From: Tipula vernalis | Taxonomy: Eukaryota > Arthropoda > Insecta > Diptera > Tipulidae | Direction: 5' to 3' | Assembly (NCBI GenBank): GCA_958295665.1 | Contig: OY282560.1 | Span: 141,476,091 to 141,540,090 of the forward strand | Length of the DNA: 64,000 nt | Shown: one piece after another, positions 1 to 13,131 of the stretch | Position numbering within the stretch: the stretch's first letter is position 1 | Layout: the number at the start of each line of letters is the position of its first letter | Translations under genes and position numbers: made by a program | Notes under the pieces: model-generated | The model's input: the letters and a program-made list of their open reading frames with translations, nothing else | Told to the model about the DNA's origin: nothing | Database searches by the model: none

Positions 1-855
1 CATCGCTGTTTATACTTTTATATAAATACCTTGTCCATTAATCGTTTCCTGTCATTTAAACAATGTGTCCATCTTAAAGCTAAAAGGTCTTGGGAGAATA
101 TAAAGCTTATTATTTCATCAAAGTGAAAGGTACAAATAAAATTGCAATAAGAAGCGTCGGCTTACTGTTAACAACCACATTCCATTATACCATTATTTGA
201 CTTGAATCTGTGGGTGTAGTGATTTTCAATGTTACGTTAAACCTTGAATTAGTATAATACGATTGTTAATAAAAATTTACCTTCTATAGATGATCCAAAC
301 TTCCTTATAACAAGTTCATGCGATTAAATGTACCGAATAAAGTATAGAGTCGAATTCTCTTTTGTTAAAATATTGATGTGAAATTTAGTTAATGAATTTA
401 AGTCGTATTTGCAAGAACCTATATATTGTCTTAGCTAATCATGAGTATTTGTAAACAGCTTGAAACACTTTAAGTGATGACTTACAAACTTGTTGTTGTT
501 GTTATTTATATTTATTGTGGTTAACATTGAAAAATTAAAAAGTCTCTTTACACAGCAAAAAAAAAAATATCGGCATTTAATCTGATGAACTTGAACAGAA
601 TGTTCACATGAAAGCAAGCGAGACATAAAAGATTCATTAATGATCATAAGGGAAACAGAAACCATCTAAAAGTAATGTACGAAATAGCATTCTTTTCATA
701 GTAATAACAACTTTCAATTCCAATATATTTATAAACATTAGCCTTGAATTACTTTTAATGAAATTAACTTATGTTATTAATAAACACTTTCATGCCATGA
801 TGACCAATATTCCAATATAACTAATCAAATATATTTTCCGTTTTTATCATTCCAG
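1..855 (+). other. Intron upstream of first visible RhoGEF exon
   Basis: AT-rich sequence with no credible coding region. It ends in a pyrimidine-rich stretch and an AG splice acceptor at 854-855. I read it as the 3' part of an intron whose upstream exon lies outside the window. The only longish open frame (435-665, minus) is low-complexity and looks like chance. Confidence 0.6.
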
Positions 856-2836
856 GTGACTGCCTCTACAGAAAAATGTAGTAAAAAAACGTGGGGCCAA
901 CGATTTAAAATAATAAAAAATAATGAGAAATTGTCCAACGACACAAAAGAAATTGAATATCATTTGAATAATAATAAGAATTGCAATAGTAATCAAAGTG
1001 CACTATCAAAATCAATGAAATACGCGGAACCCTGGCTGTACGGAACGGTGCGCGGAATTCCAGCGCCTTCCGTTCACAATGGCCATGGAATTTTCGGCAG
1101 ATTCCCTCATGAAATGGCGGTCGTAGTATGTTCATGTCCTGAATATTTGAATGGGACCAAACGCGAAGTGAAGAAAGCGAGTATTTGTAAAAAATGTAAA
1201 GGTTCACGATTACCTTTGGCACCGATAGGTGGCACAGTACGTATTCGCCCGTCTCCCGGTATGATTGCTCAATCGGCTCGATCGGGTGGCGGAACTATGC
1301 GCTTACCACCAGCATCTGTAATGCTCAAACAAAGGGGACGACCATCAATTTTAGACTCGCAAAATGATCCGTACGATTTAATGAGGCGATCACGGCTGGT
1401 GTCACCCGATTTAAAACCCGTTTTAAATAATAAAAAGAACCGCGCGAAATCAATAAGCCCATCACGAAGTCGAAGTCGAACTCGGAAACGAAGTCCATCA
1501 CCAAACGAAAACAGTATTAATATAAGCAATCGATCACGTAGCGCAAGTCGTTTGAATAAAATCAATAATCCTGAGTGTTGGATCGACAAACTTGATCCGG
1601 ATCCAGGCGGAAGGCGATCAATTTTGACATACGATGTAAATCCATATGATCTTCTCTCAAAAACTAGCCCCAACTCATCAAGCGAATTCTCGCCTATAAA
1701 TGATGACAATTTCGAGTATGACTTAGCACTTCACTCGAAAAAATACGAAACCATTTTAAATCCAACGCACATAGGCAACACCAACAGTATTAATAATGGC
1801 AACAGTAAACGAGTATCAATAACATCGGGTCCATCAATTATTGCTGGCACAACCACCTCAATATCGGGACAGCGGATTAGAATATCGAGCGGATCCCGTC
1901 AACTGTCGACGTCATCTACATCGTCGAACTATGAAGATGCTAATGATTTCTTCTATGAGCAGGTTCAATTAAGAAATTCTACACCAATTGATCCAAATCA
2001 AACTGGTAACTACAGTAACGTATCGTTCAACGATAGTGTATCATCAACAACACAATCGAATAAAGATGTGGTACGCCCGACCTCACAAAATTCTACACCA
2101 ACGAATAGTTCAATAAAATCAATACTAAAACGTTCATCGTATCATGACACTGCCGACGAGAATACCAGTGATATTTTAAAATCAAAATTAGGTGACAAAA
2201 ATAATTTAAATGAAATGTCCAATAACACAAATAATAATAATAATATTAGTAGTAGTAGTAACAGTAGTAATCAATCAAATATTAGTAATAAAAGTAGTAA
2301 CAATAAAAAAATCAATCGTGATCGTGATAAAAATAATCGTAACATAAGTATTAATAATAATAATAACAATAACAATAGTAGTCAGCATAATAGTAGTAGT
2401 GGGTCGGGGTCACATTTCTATTTGCCACTGCCAACGACTCGCAAAAAAGTACAATTTTTAGTCGATAATGATGAAGTTAGTCAAATCCCAAGTAAATCGC
2501 CGCCGCCGCCCCGCAAAACACAACCACATCAGGTACAATCTCAATGTGAATTAATTGAAAATGATGTTGATGATGTTGATGATTATAATGATGAATATCA
2601 TCAACATACGAATATTAATGTTGAGACTATTGTTGATGATGATTATGATGATGAGGTTTTTGTTGGTGAAATTAATACCAATTGCAATAATAACAATCAC
2701 AGCAGCACTACAATCATGAGCAATAACATCAAATTGGAAATAAACGAGGAGAAGAATGAAAATGAAATTAATCATCAGGCAAATGAAGATGTTGCTGATG
2801 ATTTTTTTAACAATGGATATGGGAAAAATAGACAAG
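856..2836 (+). CDS. Dbl-family RhoGEF, N-terminal coding exon (residues 1-660 of the visible protein)
   Basis: Long coding exon of a Rho guanine-nucleotide exchange factor whose catalytic half lies at 49984-53615. It starts after AG at 854-855 and ends at the donor GTACGT (2837), leaving one base of a split codon. That base joins to 49984 to give Glu and the frame stays open, so the pairing is firm despite the 47-kb gap. The opening GTG is a Val codon after an acceptor rather than a demonstrated start, so the real N-terminus is upstream. Visible features are a cysteine cluster C92-x-C94 and C111-x2-C114, an Arg/Ser-rich block near residues 195-240, long Asn/Ser runs (about 455-520), a KSPPPPRKTQP SH3-ligand-like motif (about 545-556) and an Asp-rich stretch (about 573-600). 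Most of it is probably disordered. Codon usage and low-complexity content suit an insect gene. Two NPYDL-type motifs are present, of unknown role. Confidence 0.88.
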
Positions 2837-4376
2837 GTACGTGTGTGTTTCTTATTTTTACTTATAAATACATTTTTAATAAAGGGGGAGGAAATTTGTA
2901 TGATTAATAGCGAAAGAAATGTTTAAATATAATTGGCAGACATCATTATGGTTAATAAAAGTTAGTTCACCTTTGCGGAATATTCCGTTTCTTCCTTGCG
3001 ATTTATTTTGTTAATCGTCACGATATGAATTCGAAATTTTTCAAAAAGGAAATTAAAATCACATAAAAATAAAACTTTTCAGAAAATTTAGGAAATAATT
3101 GTCAAATATAATATTGTTTTAGGGAGGTCCCTAATATTTAAATATTTCATAGCATTTTGAAGTTACACCAAAACAACACTTCTTGAGCGGTTCTAAAATT
3201 GCGCCCTTCCAGATGTTTATGTGTAAGACAATTTTGCATTAGATAATATTTGATTCTAGAGTCATCTGGTAAAATTTACAGGCGGACATTTTTAGCATTA
3301 TTCGTGTTTTTGATTCATGTGCAACATTAATTGAACAGATTGATATTGGAAATTTCTTCTGAACCGCTGTTACTGCACACTTCCAAACAAAAGCTTATAC
3401 TACAAAGTATTCCTTTACCTTTTGATTATGAGTTTCAAAACTATTTGTACAATACGAAAATTGGTTTTAATGTCCGAAAGATCGCAGCAGACATTATCAA
3501 ACATTTGTAGACTACTTTTGAGAAGAAACAGAGATGTGATAAAAAACACAAGTGTTACTGGCTGCTATAGTCCTAGAGTTTGCCATTTCCAAACGGAGGG
3601 GATATCATTTTTTGTTGCTGTATCTCATGCCGATTCCTAATGTTTCGGTAAAATTCCGATAGGGGAATTTGTTATCACAGAATTAATTTAGTACGAAAAT
3701 TTCTACAAATTGGTATATTATTTCATTTATTTTAACAAATGTTTACTCGTTCAATTTTTTCGTTTTTTAACTTCTGAACCTCGTTCAGATTCATTTTCAA
3801 CGCGAAATTATTTCATTTTTAACTATAAATCAATTCCGCAACATTAATTTTTTTAAAAAATGAATTAAATCTGTGTGAAATTAATTCATTTTTTTGGCGA
3901 GGAATTAAGTAATTTTTAGATACGAATTGAATTTGCCGCGAAATTAATTCGTGTTTAATTATGAATTAATTTCGTAATAAACTTTTATTTGTTTAATTTA
4001 TTTATCTAGTTTGACAATAAGTTAAATTCATTTAAATATATTGTTGTTGAAATACAAGTTGTTTAATACTTTTTCATGAAGGTGTAAAGTATGTATTGCA
4101 TTTCAGTTCATGTTTAATTCAAGACGTTGCATTCATTTCACATTTGACGACGATGTTTCCATTTCAGTCTTCTAAGTTTTAACACCAAATAAAGCCAAAT
4201 AGATATCGCGGACTTAATTCTTATTGAAAATGGAATTAATTCCGCCATACTAAAATTTTTGGACGGTTGTTCACTACACTGTTCCGTAACCAACATGTTA
4301 AACAAATTTATAATCATTAAGTGAAATCTTATAGAATTATAAATTAGACTAGTTTTACATCAAACTATAGCGTGGA
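2837..4376. other. Unassigned intronic sequence
   Basis: No coding region or TE protein recognised. The 72-residue open frame at 3422-3640 (plus) has no recognisable domain. The part from 3780 onward holds the AATTAATT dyad cluster listed separately. Confidence 0.4.
3780..4260. repeat. Cluster of AATTAATT dyad repeats, copy 1
   Basis: Repeated short blocks built around GAATTAATTC and GCGAAATTAATTC recur about every 35-60 bp, many as imperfect dyads separated by runs of T or A. A closely similar cluster lies at 48330-48545. The shared motif suggests two remnants of one repeat family, possibly subterminal repeats of a DNA element. No terminal repeats or target duplications could be delimited. 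Confidence 0.5.
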
Positions 4377-5639
4377 TACAATTATTGACACTCGTAAGGA
4401 AAAATTGCAATGAATCACATATTTGTACTTTGAAGCATATTAGAATAGCTAAGTTACTTGTGGTTGGTAGTTCTATGCAAGAATTACTTCATGTATAACC
4501 ATTTTTATTAATTAACCCATTTACTAAACCCTTCTGAAAAACTACATTTATTGACACTCTCAAACAATTATTGACACCATAAAAAGTACAATTATTGAGA
4601 CAATTGCATTATTATTTACAATAAAAAAAAGCATAATTATTGACATACTTACCATATCAGCTTTCTTTAAAATAATTTAGTTAGCTAGGTAGCTACGAGT
4701 AGCTATGCAACTTTTCGTAACCCATTAATAATCGATTTAGCTTTGGGTATTGTAAGTTAAATAACTTTATTACATATTCAATAACTAAATAAAGCTTTTG
4801 AGTAGCTATCACAATTCAATATCACAACATAGCTATTTTAAAACAAAAATAACATATAAAAATAAACATAAATAACATAAAAATAAAATATCATAAATTC
4901 GCTTCATACAATATACGAGTATAGCTACATAACATAAATAAAATTAAATTTCAGTCTTGTAATTGAAATCAAATAATATGAATCACCATAAAACAATTTT
5001 TTTATGTGGTTTTGGGGAGGGTTCGCCGTGCTTTCCCCAATATCGTTGTTCTGATGGTCTGTAAAAGTTAGATCAGTTAGGTAAAATGATTGTAAACTAA
5101 ATTGATAATTAAAAAAGCGCTATCGACAAGATTACCTATTTCAACTGCCAGAATTTTAGTTTTGTCCTCAATATGAGAATCACCCGCGCCTTGATGGTCT
5201 ATATTAAATTTATAGAACTGTTAAAATTATTGTTAATCAAATAAATAATCATAGAATTACCATCGACAGGACCGCTTATTTGCTCTATTTGTACCTTAGT
5301 TTGAAGATCAATAAGTTGATCTTTGGGTAAATTACTTGGCAAAATGTTATCTATTTGTGTCAGTGCTAAAAATTATATGACAAAATAGAATTATTCCATA
5401 CAGATATTACTAAATTAATCCTTACGCATATGACATGGCTCTGCTACTGTCGTAGCACTGGCAGAAGAAAAAGAATTCGGTCGAGTATTTTTTTTTTATT
5501 TTTTGCTTCATTACTTTTGATTTTGAGTTTTGCGATTTCTGTTTAATTTTTAGTTTTCTGATTTCTAGCTTTTCGTTTTTTTTTTTGCTCTTTATCTATT
5601 AGTTCTTTTTACTTCGCTTCCTTTTTTGTTTGCTCGGCT

Positions 5640-6364
5640 TTAATCCACAGTAGATCTGTAATAACAAATGGTTTTTTTCGGTTTCATCGGCATTATTCCC
5701 TGTCTTACAGGTGTTATCGGCCAATCCAAGAAGTCTTCAATCACTGGTGCTACCTTTAGCGGAGTTATTTGAGGAACAAAGGGCTCACCTAGAGTTACTG
5801 GCTCAATATTTTCCACAGTCTCTTTTACAATTATTTCCTCATTAACGAACTTAAAATCGTGGATTTCCGATATTTCCATGTACGAATTATCTAATTGTTC
5901 AAAAGTTCTTATGTCACAATCCAAAACTGTGTTGGTACTGGCGATATTACAAGTTACTTCTAGATTTTTTGTCATTTAACCAATGTGAAATGTTGTGTAG
6001 GCTTTCTCGAATTCGTCCACGGTTTGTGTACCTACTATTTCTTGAAATTTCTTAGAGGATGTTTCTTTTCCGGATGTAGTGTTCAAGCCTTCAATACGAT
6101 TGTCAGAGGACTTCCCCAAACATCGAGAAAGATCAATCGCGTGGGAGTTCCAAAGAAAGATTCCACATGCCCAAAAACCGTGCTCAATAGTTTGTGGTGT
6201 AATGCTGGTTGCAACTACCTCTGCAAGCAACGGTGCAAATTTTTTGCTTTGTTAAAAATTCTTTAGGGGTTTCTCGCCTCCATTCACGCACTTTTTTGTT
6301 CCACCCATTTTTGAGCGGCTTGAAGGCACTTACATCCGCGGGTTGCATAATGCGCGTTGCATTT
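5640..6364 (-). pseudogene. pogo-like transposase, C-terminal part (degenerate)
   Basis: Continuation of the transposase beyond the nested insertion. It begins NATRIMQPADVSAFKPLKNGW, the conserved block after the second catalytic Asp in pogo/Tigger/jerky-type DDE transposases. Removing the insertion and one TT repeat restores Tyr-Pro-Asn-Ala across the junction. The frame then shifts near 6184-6230 and again near 5976. Downstream sequence to about 5450 (minus) is Lys-rich and broken by stops, as expected for the basic tail of this family. Confidence 0.8.
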
Positions 6365-7369
6365 CCCAACTAACAATTTTGAAATTTATGAGCGTGATAT
6401 AAGAGTTAAAATGCATCTTATATTAAGCTTTTAAGAGTCTTCTGGCGAACTATTTGGGCATATAAGGTTAAAATAAGCGCCTTGTAAGGTGTATATAAGT
6501 GTCATATAAGGCTAAACTTTCTTGAGAAAGAATGATATAAGTTATAAGAATAGTCGTAGAGTAGTCTTTCGTAAGGTTGTTATCAGAATATACATTCTTA
6601 TGTAAGAGCGTTTTAAGACTTACGTTGTATTCCTATACATATAATTCATCGTTATACTCTTAGAAAATTATGTTATAGGATTATACAACTTTAATGATTC
6701 TTAATTCAGTTTTATAACAAACTTGGTATTATCATTTGACAAATAAAACAGATAAATTAAATTAAAACAGATAATGCTTGAAAAACTAATTACTTTTTAT
6801 ATAATTAAAATTTACATTGAAATTAGCATAGAATTTAGCTGCGAATTCAAATTTTTCAATTAAAAATAATAGCTACCTGATCTAATTTTTTTGCGCTCTT
6901 AAAAATTCGAATAATAAAATAAAGAATTATTATTATTTAAAAAAATAAAAATTATCAAAAAAAAGAAATATCAAAAAATGGACTAATTAAAATACTACAT
7001 AGTACTTGTTATGAAAGGAAACTTTATAAAAGCACTTGCTAACTTCCTAAAATTGCCAAAATATATCAAAATATTCCATTTGAAAAAAATTTATCTAAAA
7101 AATTACAAAATGGATGCTATTTTTCCTAATGGAAATTCCAAAACCAATGGCCGAAATAACGTTCTACGTAAAATATCTTATAAGTGTCTTATAAGAAAAC
7201 GTTTAAATTAGTTTCCAGGGTCGGCTTGAGTTTATATACTTCGGTAAAACTGAAGAAATAAATATAAATTAACCAACAAAATTAAAGTCATACAAATTTG
7301 TTGATATTCAATATTATCAAACAATTTATTATAATAATAAGTTTGTATGACTGTTTTGTATATTATATC

Positions 7370-7510
<141 letters not shown>

Positions 7511-8209
7511 CACACATATATATAAATCAGAGACGAAACGTGACATTTTTCGAAACGGAAGCACAACTAATTTTAAATTCGAATCATTAAGTGCTAGCTC
7601 TAATGACCTCAGAGCAGTGTAAGTAATAAGCATTTTAAATAAGTTCTCGGCATTACCGTGACACCGTAATAGTTTTGGCATACTAAGGTATTGATAATAT
7701 TTTCTTTTTTTACCATTACAATTATAAAACTAAATAATGATTGAGCTGTGCTGGTGCTACCGAGCGAAACCTCCAAACAGGCCAATAATCGATCAGCTAT
7801 ACGCAATATCAATTTCAATATAACGTAATATTATAGAAACCTGTGAGAGGTTAACATTAAGCAAAAGAAGTCTGTTTTTGTGATCTTACAACGAACTTCC
7901 TCTGACACCACCAAAAGCACGTATGGCTATATTTTTCCTTGTTAATATTATATATCAAAACCAAAACCTATGTATATTACCAGCCGTGAAGGCTTGCTGA
8001 TACACGTATATTATTAAATAATTTAACTACAATTTGTTTCATCTTTCATATTCATTTTGTTATGTATGTATCGCGGTTTTATGGCTTGTACAAAGTGTTG
8101 GTTTTGAATATAAATATAATATCTTGATCTCTTTCGCTCCTTTCGACCTTATGATGCCAGCGAGCGTCATCTCATGCAGATCAATCAATTTTGTTTCACG
8201 TTTATTAAC

Positions 8210-8430
8210 CGGTCATATAGTGATGGTTAAGGTGACGGCTTAGACACACCGCGGTCTCGAGTTCGATTCCCGGCGCTAAGCACAACGCCGCGTCCAATTG
8301 TGTGTAATATCGTTCGTTGTGCTGACCATCTACAACGATCACCAATAATTGTAACATATGGTCTGAAAGAGCTTGTAAAAAAAATCTCAGTATAGGGTTA
8401 ATTTTGACCTGTATAAAATATAAAATATAC
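8210..8430 (+). mobile_element. tRNA-derived SINE
   Basis: It contains an A-box-like TGGTTAAGGTG (8224-8234) and a B-box-like GAGTTCGATTCC (8259-8270) about 25 bp apart, the internal Pol III promoter layout of a tRNA head. The body that follows ends in an A/T-rich tail near 8400-8430. No clear target duplication was found. Its body differs from the SINE at 54121-54450, so it is probably another family. Confidence 0.6.
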
Positions 8431-8587
8431 ATGCAAAGAATTCTACACCATTTCCTGATACAACAAATCGGTTATACTGTTGCTAAACTGTGTATTTGTA
8501 TACTTTGTCGTCAAATAGTTAAATGAGATTTACCCTGAGCCCGCCACTGATAGAAATGTCTCCTAAAATAACATTTTTAATTATTTT

Positions 8588-8785
8588 CCTATGTAAGAAT
8601 ATACTAAGTATCTAATAAGGGAGAGGTATGAGTTTTTCTTATAGAAAACTTATCTAAGCGTATTTAAAGAATATTTTTATTGTTATCCTATGTAAGAATA
8701 AAGTAAGTATCTAGCAAGGGAGAGGTATGAGTTTTTCCTAAAGAGAACTTATCCAAGAGTATTAAGACAATATTTTGCGAATACA
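8588..8785. repeat. 99-bp tandem duplication
   Basis: Two adjacent copies (8588-8686 and 8687-8785) of a block that starts CCTATGTAAGAATA and includes AAGGGAGAGGTATGAG, with scattered differences. It lies in the right arm of the 6365-9371 element. Confidence 0.85.
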
Positions 8786-9373
8786 TATTATATATTTAGA
8801 GACATATTTACTATATTATTTTAAATAAAAAAACTGAATAAAACGGTAATATATCTAACACTCGATTTTTAACATTAATTAGTTTTAGAGTTACGTCAAT
8901 CACTAAGTTTTGTTTTCTGCGGTACTCAAACAAATGTCATATTTTCTAAAAGAAACACACTTTAAAGGCTCTTGCAAAAGAATTTAAACAATATGTAATC
9001 TTATAGCGTTCTCTATAAAGATTTGTTTATGTTTTAATCTTACAAAACTCTTGGTCAAGGGAAATCCTACAGAACACTCATAAAGAAAGAAATTAAGAGA
9101 ACTGTAAGACTAAATATGTCTTGGCTAAGAAAACTTTTCCACTAAAAACAATAAGAGTATACTAAGTGTTGTGTAAGAAACAGCCTTACAACAGAATCTG
9201 TCAAGGTGTAAATATGCCATGTAAGAATATAATATAGGTTATAAATGCATTTCTTTGACAAGAAGCTAATAAGTATTCAGTTTTAAACATTCTTGGAGAA
9301 TGTTATTCTAGGGCTCTTTTAAGTGAAAAATATTCTTAAAAGACAATTTATAAGGCAAAATGTTAGTTGGGTT

Positions 9374-10248
9374 GGATACAGAGCACTACTCAATGGGAGT
9401 GTTTGATGAGTACTACGACCATCATCCCTCTTTACTCAATGGGAGTGTTTGATGAGTACTATGACCATCTATAAATAAAATTATGGGAAATTTCGTTTTA
9501 TTCTTGACAAGAAAAGGGTGGAAAACTTTCGAAATGTAATCAGAAAACACTTCTTTGGTCATCCACCCATTGCCACTAATCCTCAAAGCCCAATCTTTTG
9601 GCAACGATTTCTGTATATCGTCATGAATTTTTCTATATTGATAAATGAGCATAGGGGAAACCAAAACTCCTGAAGAAGCAAACGAAAACATAAAAGTTAA
9701 GTTTGATTTCGCTAATCTTCGATCGATTTCGTATATATTCCTGCCTCCCTTTGCTGCTAATACTGCTTTTGTTTTAGGGCAAAATTGGAAGCTGGTTTCG
9801 TCGCCGTTAAAAACGTTTAAAAAGTTCCTTCAAATACATTTCAATTGAAGAAAACCAGGCTTTAATGTCGCTTGCACCTACTGTGGCACTAGCTGCTGTT
9901 ACTGGGTCTAGTGTTCTTAAAGAAATAGACGGGTGCCTCTTTAAAAAAGCACGAAACCATCCATTACCGGAAATATTACTGTGCTGTTTCTATGAATTCC
10001 TTAACAGGAAACCCTTTCTTTTGTGTAGTGATTACCCATTCTTCCAATATATTTTCTTCTTCGGTAGTTAGCACGGTCGATGGACCGGGTCTAGTTTTTC
10101 TGAATTTTTCACCCATTCGCAATATTAATGTCGTTCTTGGAACTCCATAATATTTAGCAGCTGCTTTTTTAGGTATGTTGGTCGTTTTAATAACTTTAAG
10201 AGGATTTTGCACACCCTCCTCGGAATAATTTTTATTAGTTTTTGGCAT
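9374..10248 (-). pseudogene. pogo-like transposase, N-terminal and DDE part (degenerate)
   Basis: The reading starts at the ATG ending at 10248 with a helix-turn-helix region typical of the psq/CENP-B class (around AAAKYYGVPRTTL) and a CENP-B-like linker. It continues in shifted frames through 9975-9700 to a DDE core containing ILFIDGHSTHQT (about 9455-9490), where the Asp of FIDGHSTH is an expected catalytic residue. Stops and frameshifts between 9700 and 9976 and a 37-bp tandem duplication at 9387-9469 destroy the frame. The protein then runs into the insertion at 9371 and resumes at 6364. Confidence 0.82.
9387..9469 (-). repeat. 37-bp tandem duplication inside the transposase
   Basis: Two copies (9387-9423 and 9433-9469) of a 37-bp stretch coding the FIDGHSTHQTLPLS region, differing at one base and separated by 9 bp. 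The duplication introduces a stop and shows the transposase is non-functional. Confidence 0.9.
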
Positions 10249-10805
10249 GTTTACTCTGCAAATAATTTTCTAAATGTATTATTTAATTATTGACACTCTT
10301 TGAACTATAATTACTGACACTATGTCAATTATCATACTCCAATAGAAAATGGTTATTGACATCAAGCGTCAATATTTGGATATGAATCAAAATCGAATAC
10401 AATTATTGACACCCCGATTTTCTAGTACCTATTCCAATTTAATATATCAAACTTTTAATCCAAAATTTATAAATTTTAATCTTAATAATTAATAATTGTA
10501 CTAGATTGTTATTTAAATTTACTTATTCAATAATTTTAAAGTACTTACATATTCGAAATCCTTAGCAAAATTGGGTACTTTCACCACAAAATCATGAACT
10601 CTCAAACACGCGCCTTTGCTACGCAAAATTCATTACCATACTAAATTTCTATACAACGAAACCAAGGTTAAAGAGAATGAGAGTTACAGACTGTTTATAA
10701 AAAATTATGATTTGGAGAGGATAGAAAAAAGTAATTTATTATAAAGCTTAAGAAATGCAGGTATGTCAATAATTGTGTTAAAATTTTTAAGTGTCAATAA
10801 TTGTA

Positions 10806-11758
10806 TAGTTTACTACTTAATATCATCAATCCGAATTAGTTTAATTATATTCTCGCTTAGTAGCTGGTATAGTGTCCTTAAATGCTTTAGATTATTAATG
10901 AGCCATTAGCGCTAACCTTATCTTTCACATAGCCCCAAACAAAAAATCTAAAAGCATTTACTCACACGTTCTGTAAACGGTGAATTAATATATCCGAAAT
11001 GAGAAATTAGTTCTCCAGGAAATTTTTGAGACAATAATTAAATTGTTTGCATGTTTAAGACGTAGCCCCATTTTGATACAAAGAAACTTTATTATACCTT
11101 CAAGTTTAGGAACTGTTTACGTGAAATTTTCACCATTTTGGTAATATATTAAATGATGTTAGTCTGGCAATGGTTTACAACTGAAAATGAGTTTCTACTT
11201 TAGCCAGATGCACCTCAATATGCACGCCCTTCAATATTGTATCCTAAGTATTACAAAATCTTTACTACGAAGATAAGAATATTTTACACTGGTTCATTGA
11301 CCTTTCTATTACAAAAGAACTCATAAATTTTAGCCGGAACGATTCTGATATGAGATAGATAAACTTTAGTTAAGTCATACCCTAAATTTTAGGGAATTTT
11401 ACGAGTTTTTATTCCGTAATACTTTTTATATTAAAAAACGTTTTAAAAAAATCAGTTCCGGAATTCCGGAATCGGAAAAAATGGATGGAATCCCATGGAT
11501 TTCCACTTCTTTTCGCAAACACGGTCTGTTTACACATGTTTGCGAGGTACCTAAAATCGGAACTTTTACTACCGATATAGGCACCTTTTTATTATGTCCT
11601 AGGAAACTGCAATTGCATGGTTTAATGGGTCAGGAAATAAGAGTTTCTTAAATGGAACCAAACGAAAAAAGTCAGAATATTTTCCTTTTTTACTTTCGAA
11701 TGTTGATTAATGGCGTACAAAGTAGTTTTTGACTTCCACTCACTAATTAATTATCCTG
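10806..11758. other. Unassigned intronic sequence
   Basis: AT-rich, with no coding region, TE protein, terminal repeat pair or tandem structure recognised. Confidence 0.4.
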
Positions 11759-11772
11759 ATCATTGGGGTCAT

Positions 11773-12536
11773 TATTATTATTGTTATTATTATTATTGGG
11801 GGGGCCATGCGGGCGATCAGCCACTTCGCACTGCGACCTAAAAGATCTATTGTGCTGGCCCCTGCTTAATTATCCGTCCAGTCAATATTCAGGTTCTTAA
11901 GGAACCTGACGATACTGCCTCCCGGTACGTGATACATACTATCTGGGCTTATTGCTCTCCCTCCTAGATGTTTACTACAGCATGTAGTTCCGCTAGAAAG
12001 ACGGTAGCATTGGAGCTCAAGGACCTCGAGAGGGTTGTCCCACTCTCGTATATTCCTACTCCTGCCCCGTATTCCGTTTGATTTTACTCTTACGAGTTGC
12101 TCGGAATTGCAAATCACCTGTAGGTCACCCAGCTTTACTACAGGAAGGCTAAATAAAACTGGAGGGTGCCTGGTATCCAGAGTCCGCATATTTTGGGCTG
12201 ATTACCCTATCAGCCATTCATCTTTCGGCATATGCTGTTCCACCTTAGATTAGGGTTTTTTGTCAAGGTTTTCTCCTTTAGCGCCGTACTTTAGCCTGTG
12301 CCAAATGGCCTAAAATGTGCCAAATGGCCTTAGTTACCAGTGGTTGCCACGAGGAGGCAGTACGTACTCTTGCGAATTGTGAACAGGTTACCCCTTCCAC
12401 AATTGTACCCATCACGCAGCTGCCTAATGACAAGACCAGAACAGCTCACGTGATGTGCACCCTACTGGAAGGTTACGGAGCTGGTAGATTAATCTACTCA
12501 ACTTTGATCCCCCCCTCCAATAGACGCCAAACCACC
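11773..12536 (-). mobile_element. Short LINE-derived non-autonomous element with target duplication
   Basis: It is flanked by a perfect 14-bp direct repeat, ATCATTGGGGTCAT (11759-11772 and 12537-12550). The left end is an (ATT)n run, so on the minus strand the element ends in an (AAT)n tail, as in many LINE-mobilised sequences. A block around 12195-12250 (AGGTGG ... GCATATGCCGAAAG ... ATGGCT) matches the 5' region of the R1-clade LINE at about 24130-24200. The longest minus-strand frame, 11866-12189, has no recognised domain. It may be an internally deleted or chimeric relative of that LINE, moved by its machinery. Confidence 0.72.
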
Positions 12537-12550
12537 ATCATTGGGGTCAT

Positions 12551-13103
12551 AGAACGCCGCGTACTGTATATGTCCATATAGAATATTTGAGCGAAAAGCT
12601 TTTCTAAGTTAATTTTTCACTCTTGTTCTGTATATACGAATTATGACCAATCCTATTTGAAACACTAACTACTATATAACAGGTGGAATGATAAAATATT
12701 TGGAATCTGGTCAGTCCGATTTAAATTAAATTAATTTCCGAGTTGATTCAGGTCCCGATCAAAATTTTACCAGATTAGTATACTCGTGAAAACCTAAGTA
12801 AAGTGAAAACTTTACGACTCGTGAAAACCTAAGTGAAGGTATCTTCAAGACAGTTTTCGATCTGCAGCACTTGAGGCATTTCTTTAACAACTTGAATACC
12901 ATCCATTGTTATTACACAGATTTGAAAAATATCAGCGTTTTTTATTCGTTATTGTAGTGATGCAGGAAATGGTTTGTATCAAAGTCAATTTTAAAGTATT
13001 CTTTTTGGTATTCTAGGTACAATTATTTGCGGTACACTTATTGATTTCTGTAGCATCACGCGCTTTCCGCCAAATATTATTGGTAGCCAAAATATTATTA
13101 TTA
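12551..13103. other. Unassigned intronic sequence
   Basis: AT-rich with no recognisable gene or element. It contains a short direct duplication near 12786-12834 (ACTCGTGAAAACCTAAGT twice). Confidence 0.4.
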
Positions 13104-13131
13104 TTTTTTTTTTTTTTATATACATATTTTA

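Noticed and set aside
856..858. GTG as the translation start of the RhoGEF
   Set aside because: It directly follows a splice acceptor, and GTG starts are not expected in animal nuclear genes. The frame most likely continues from an upstream exon outside the window.
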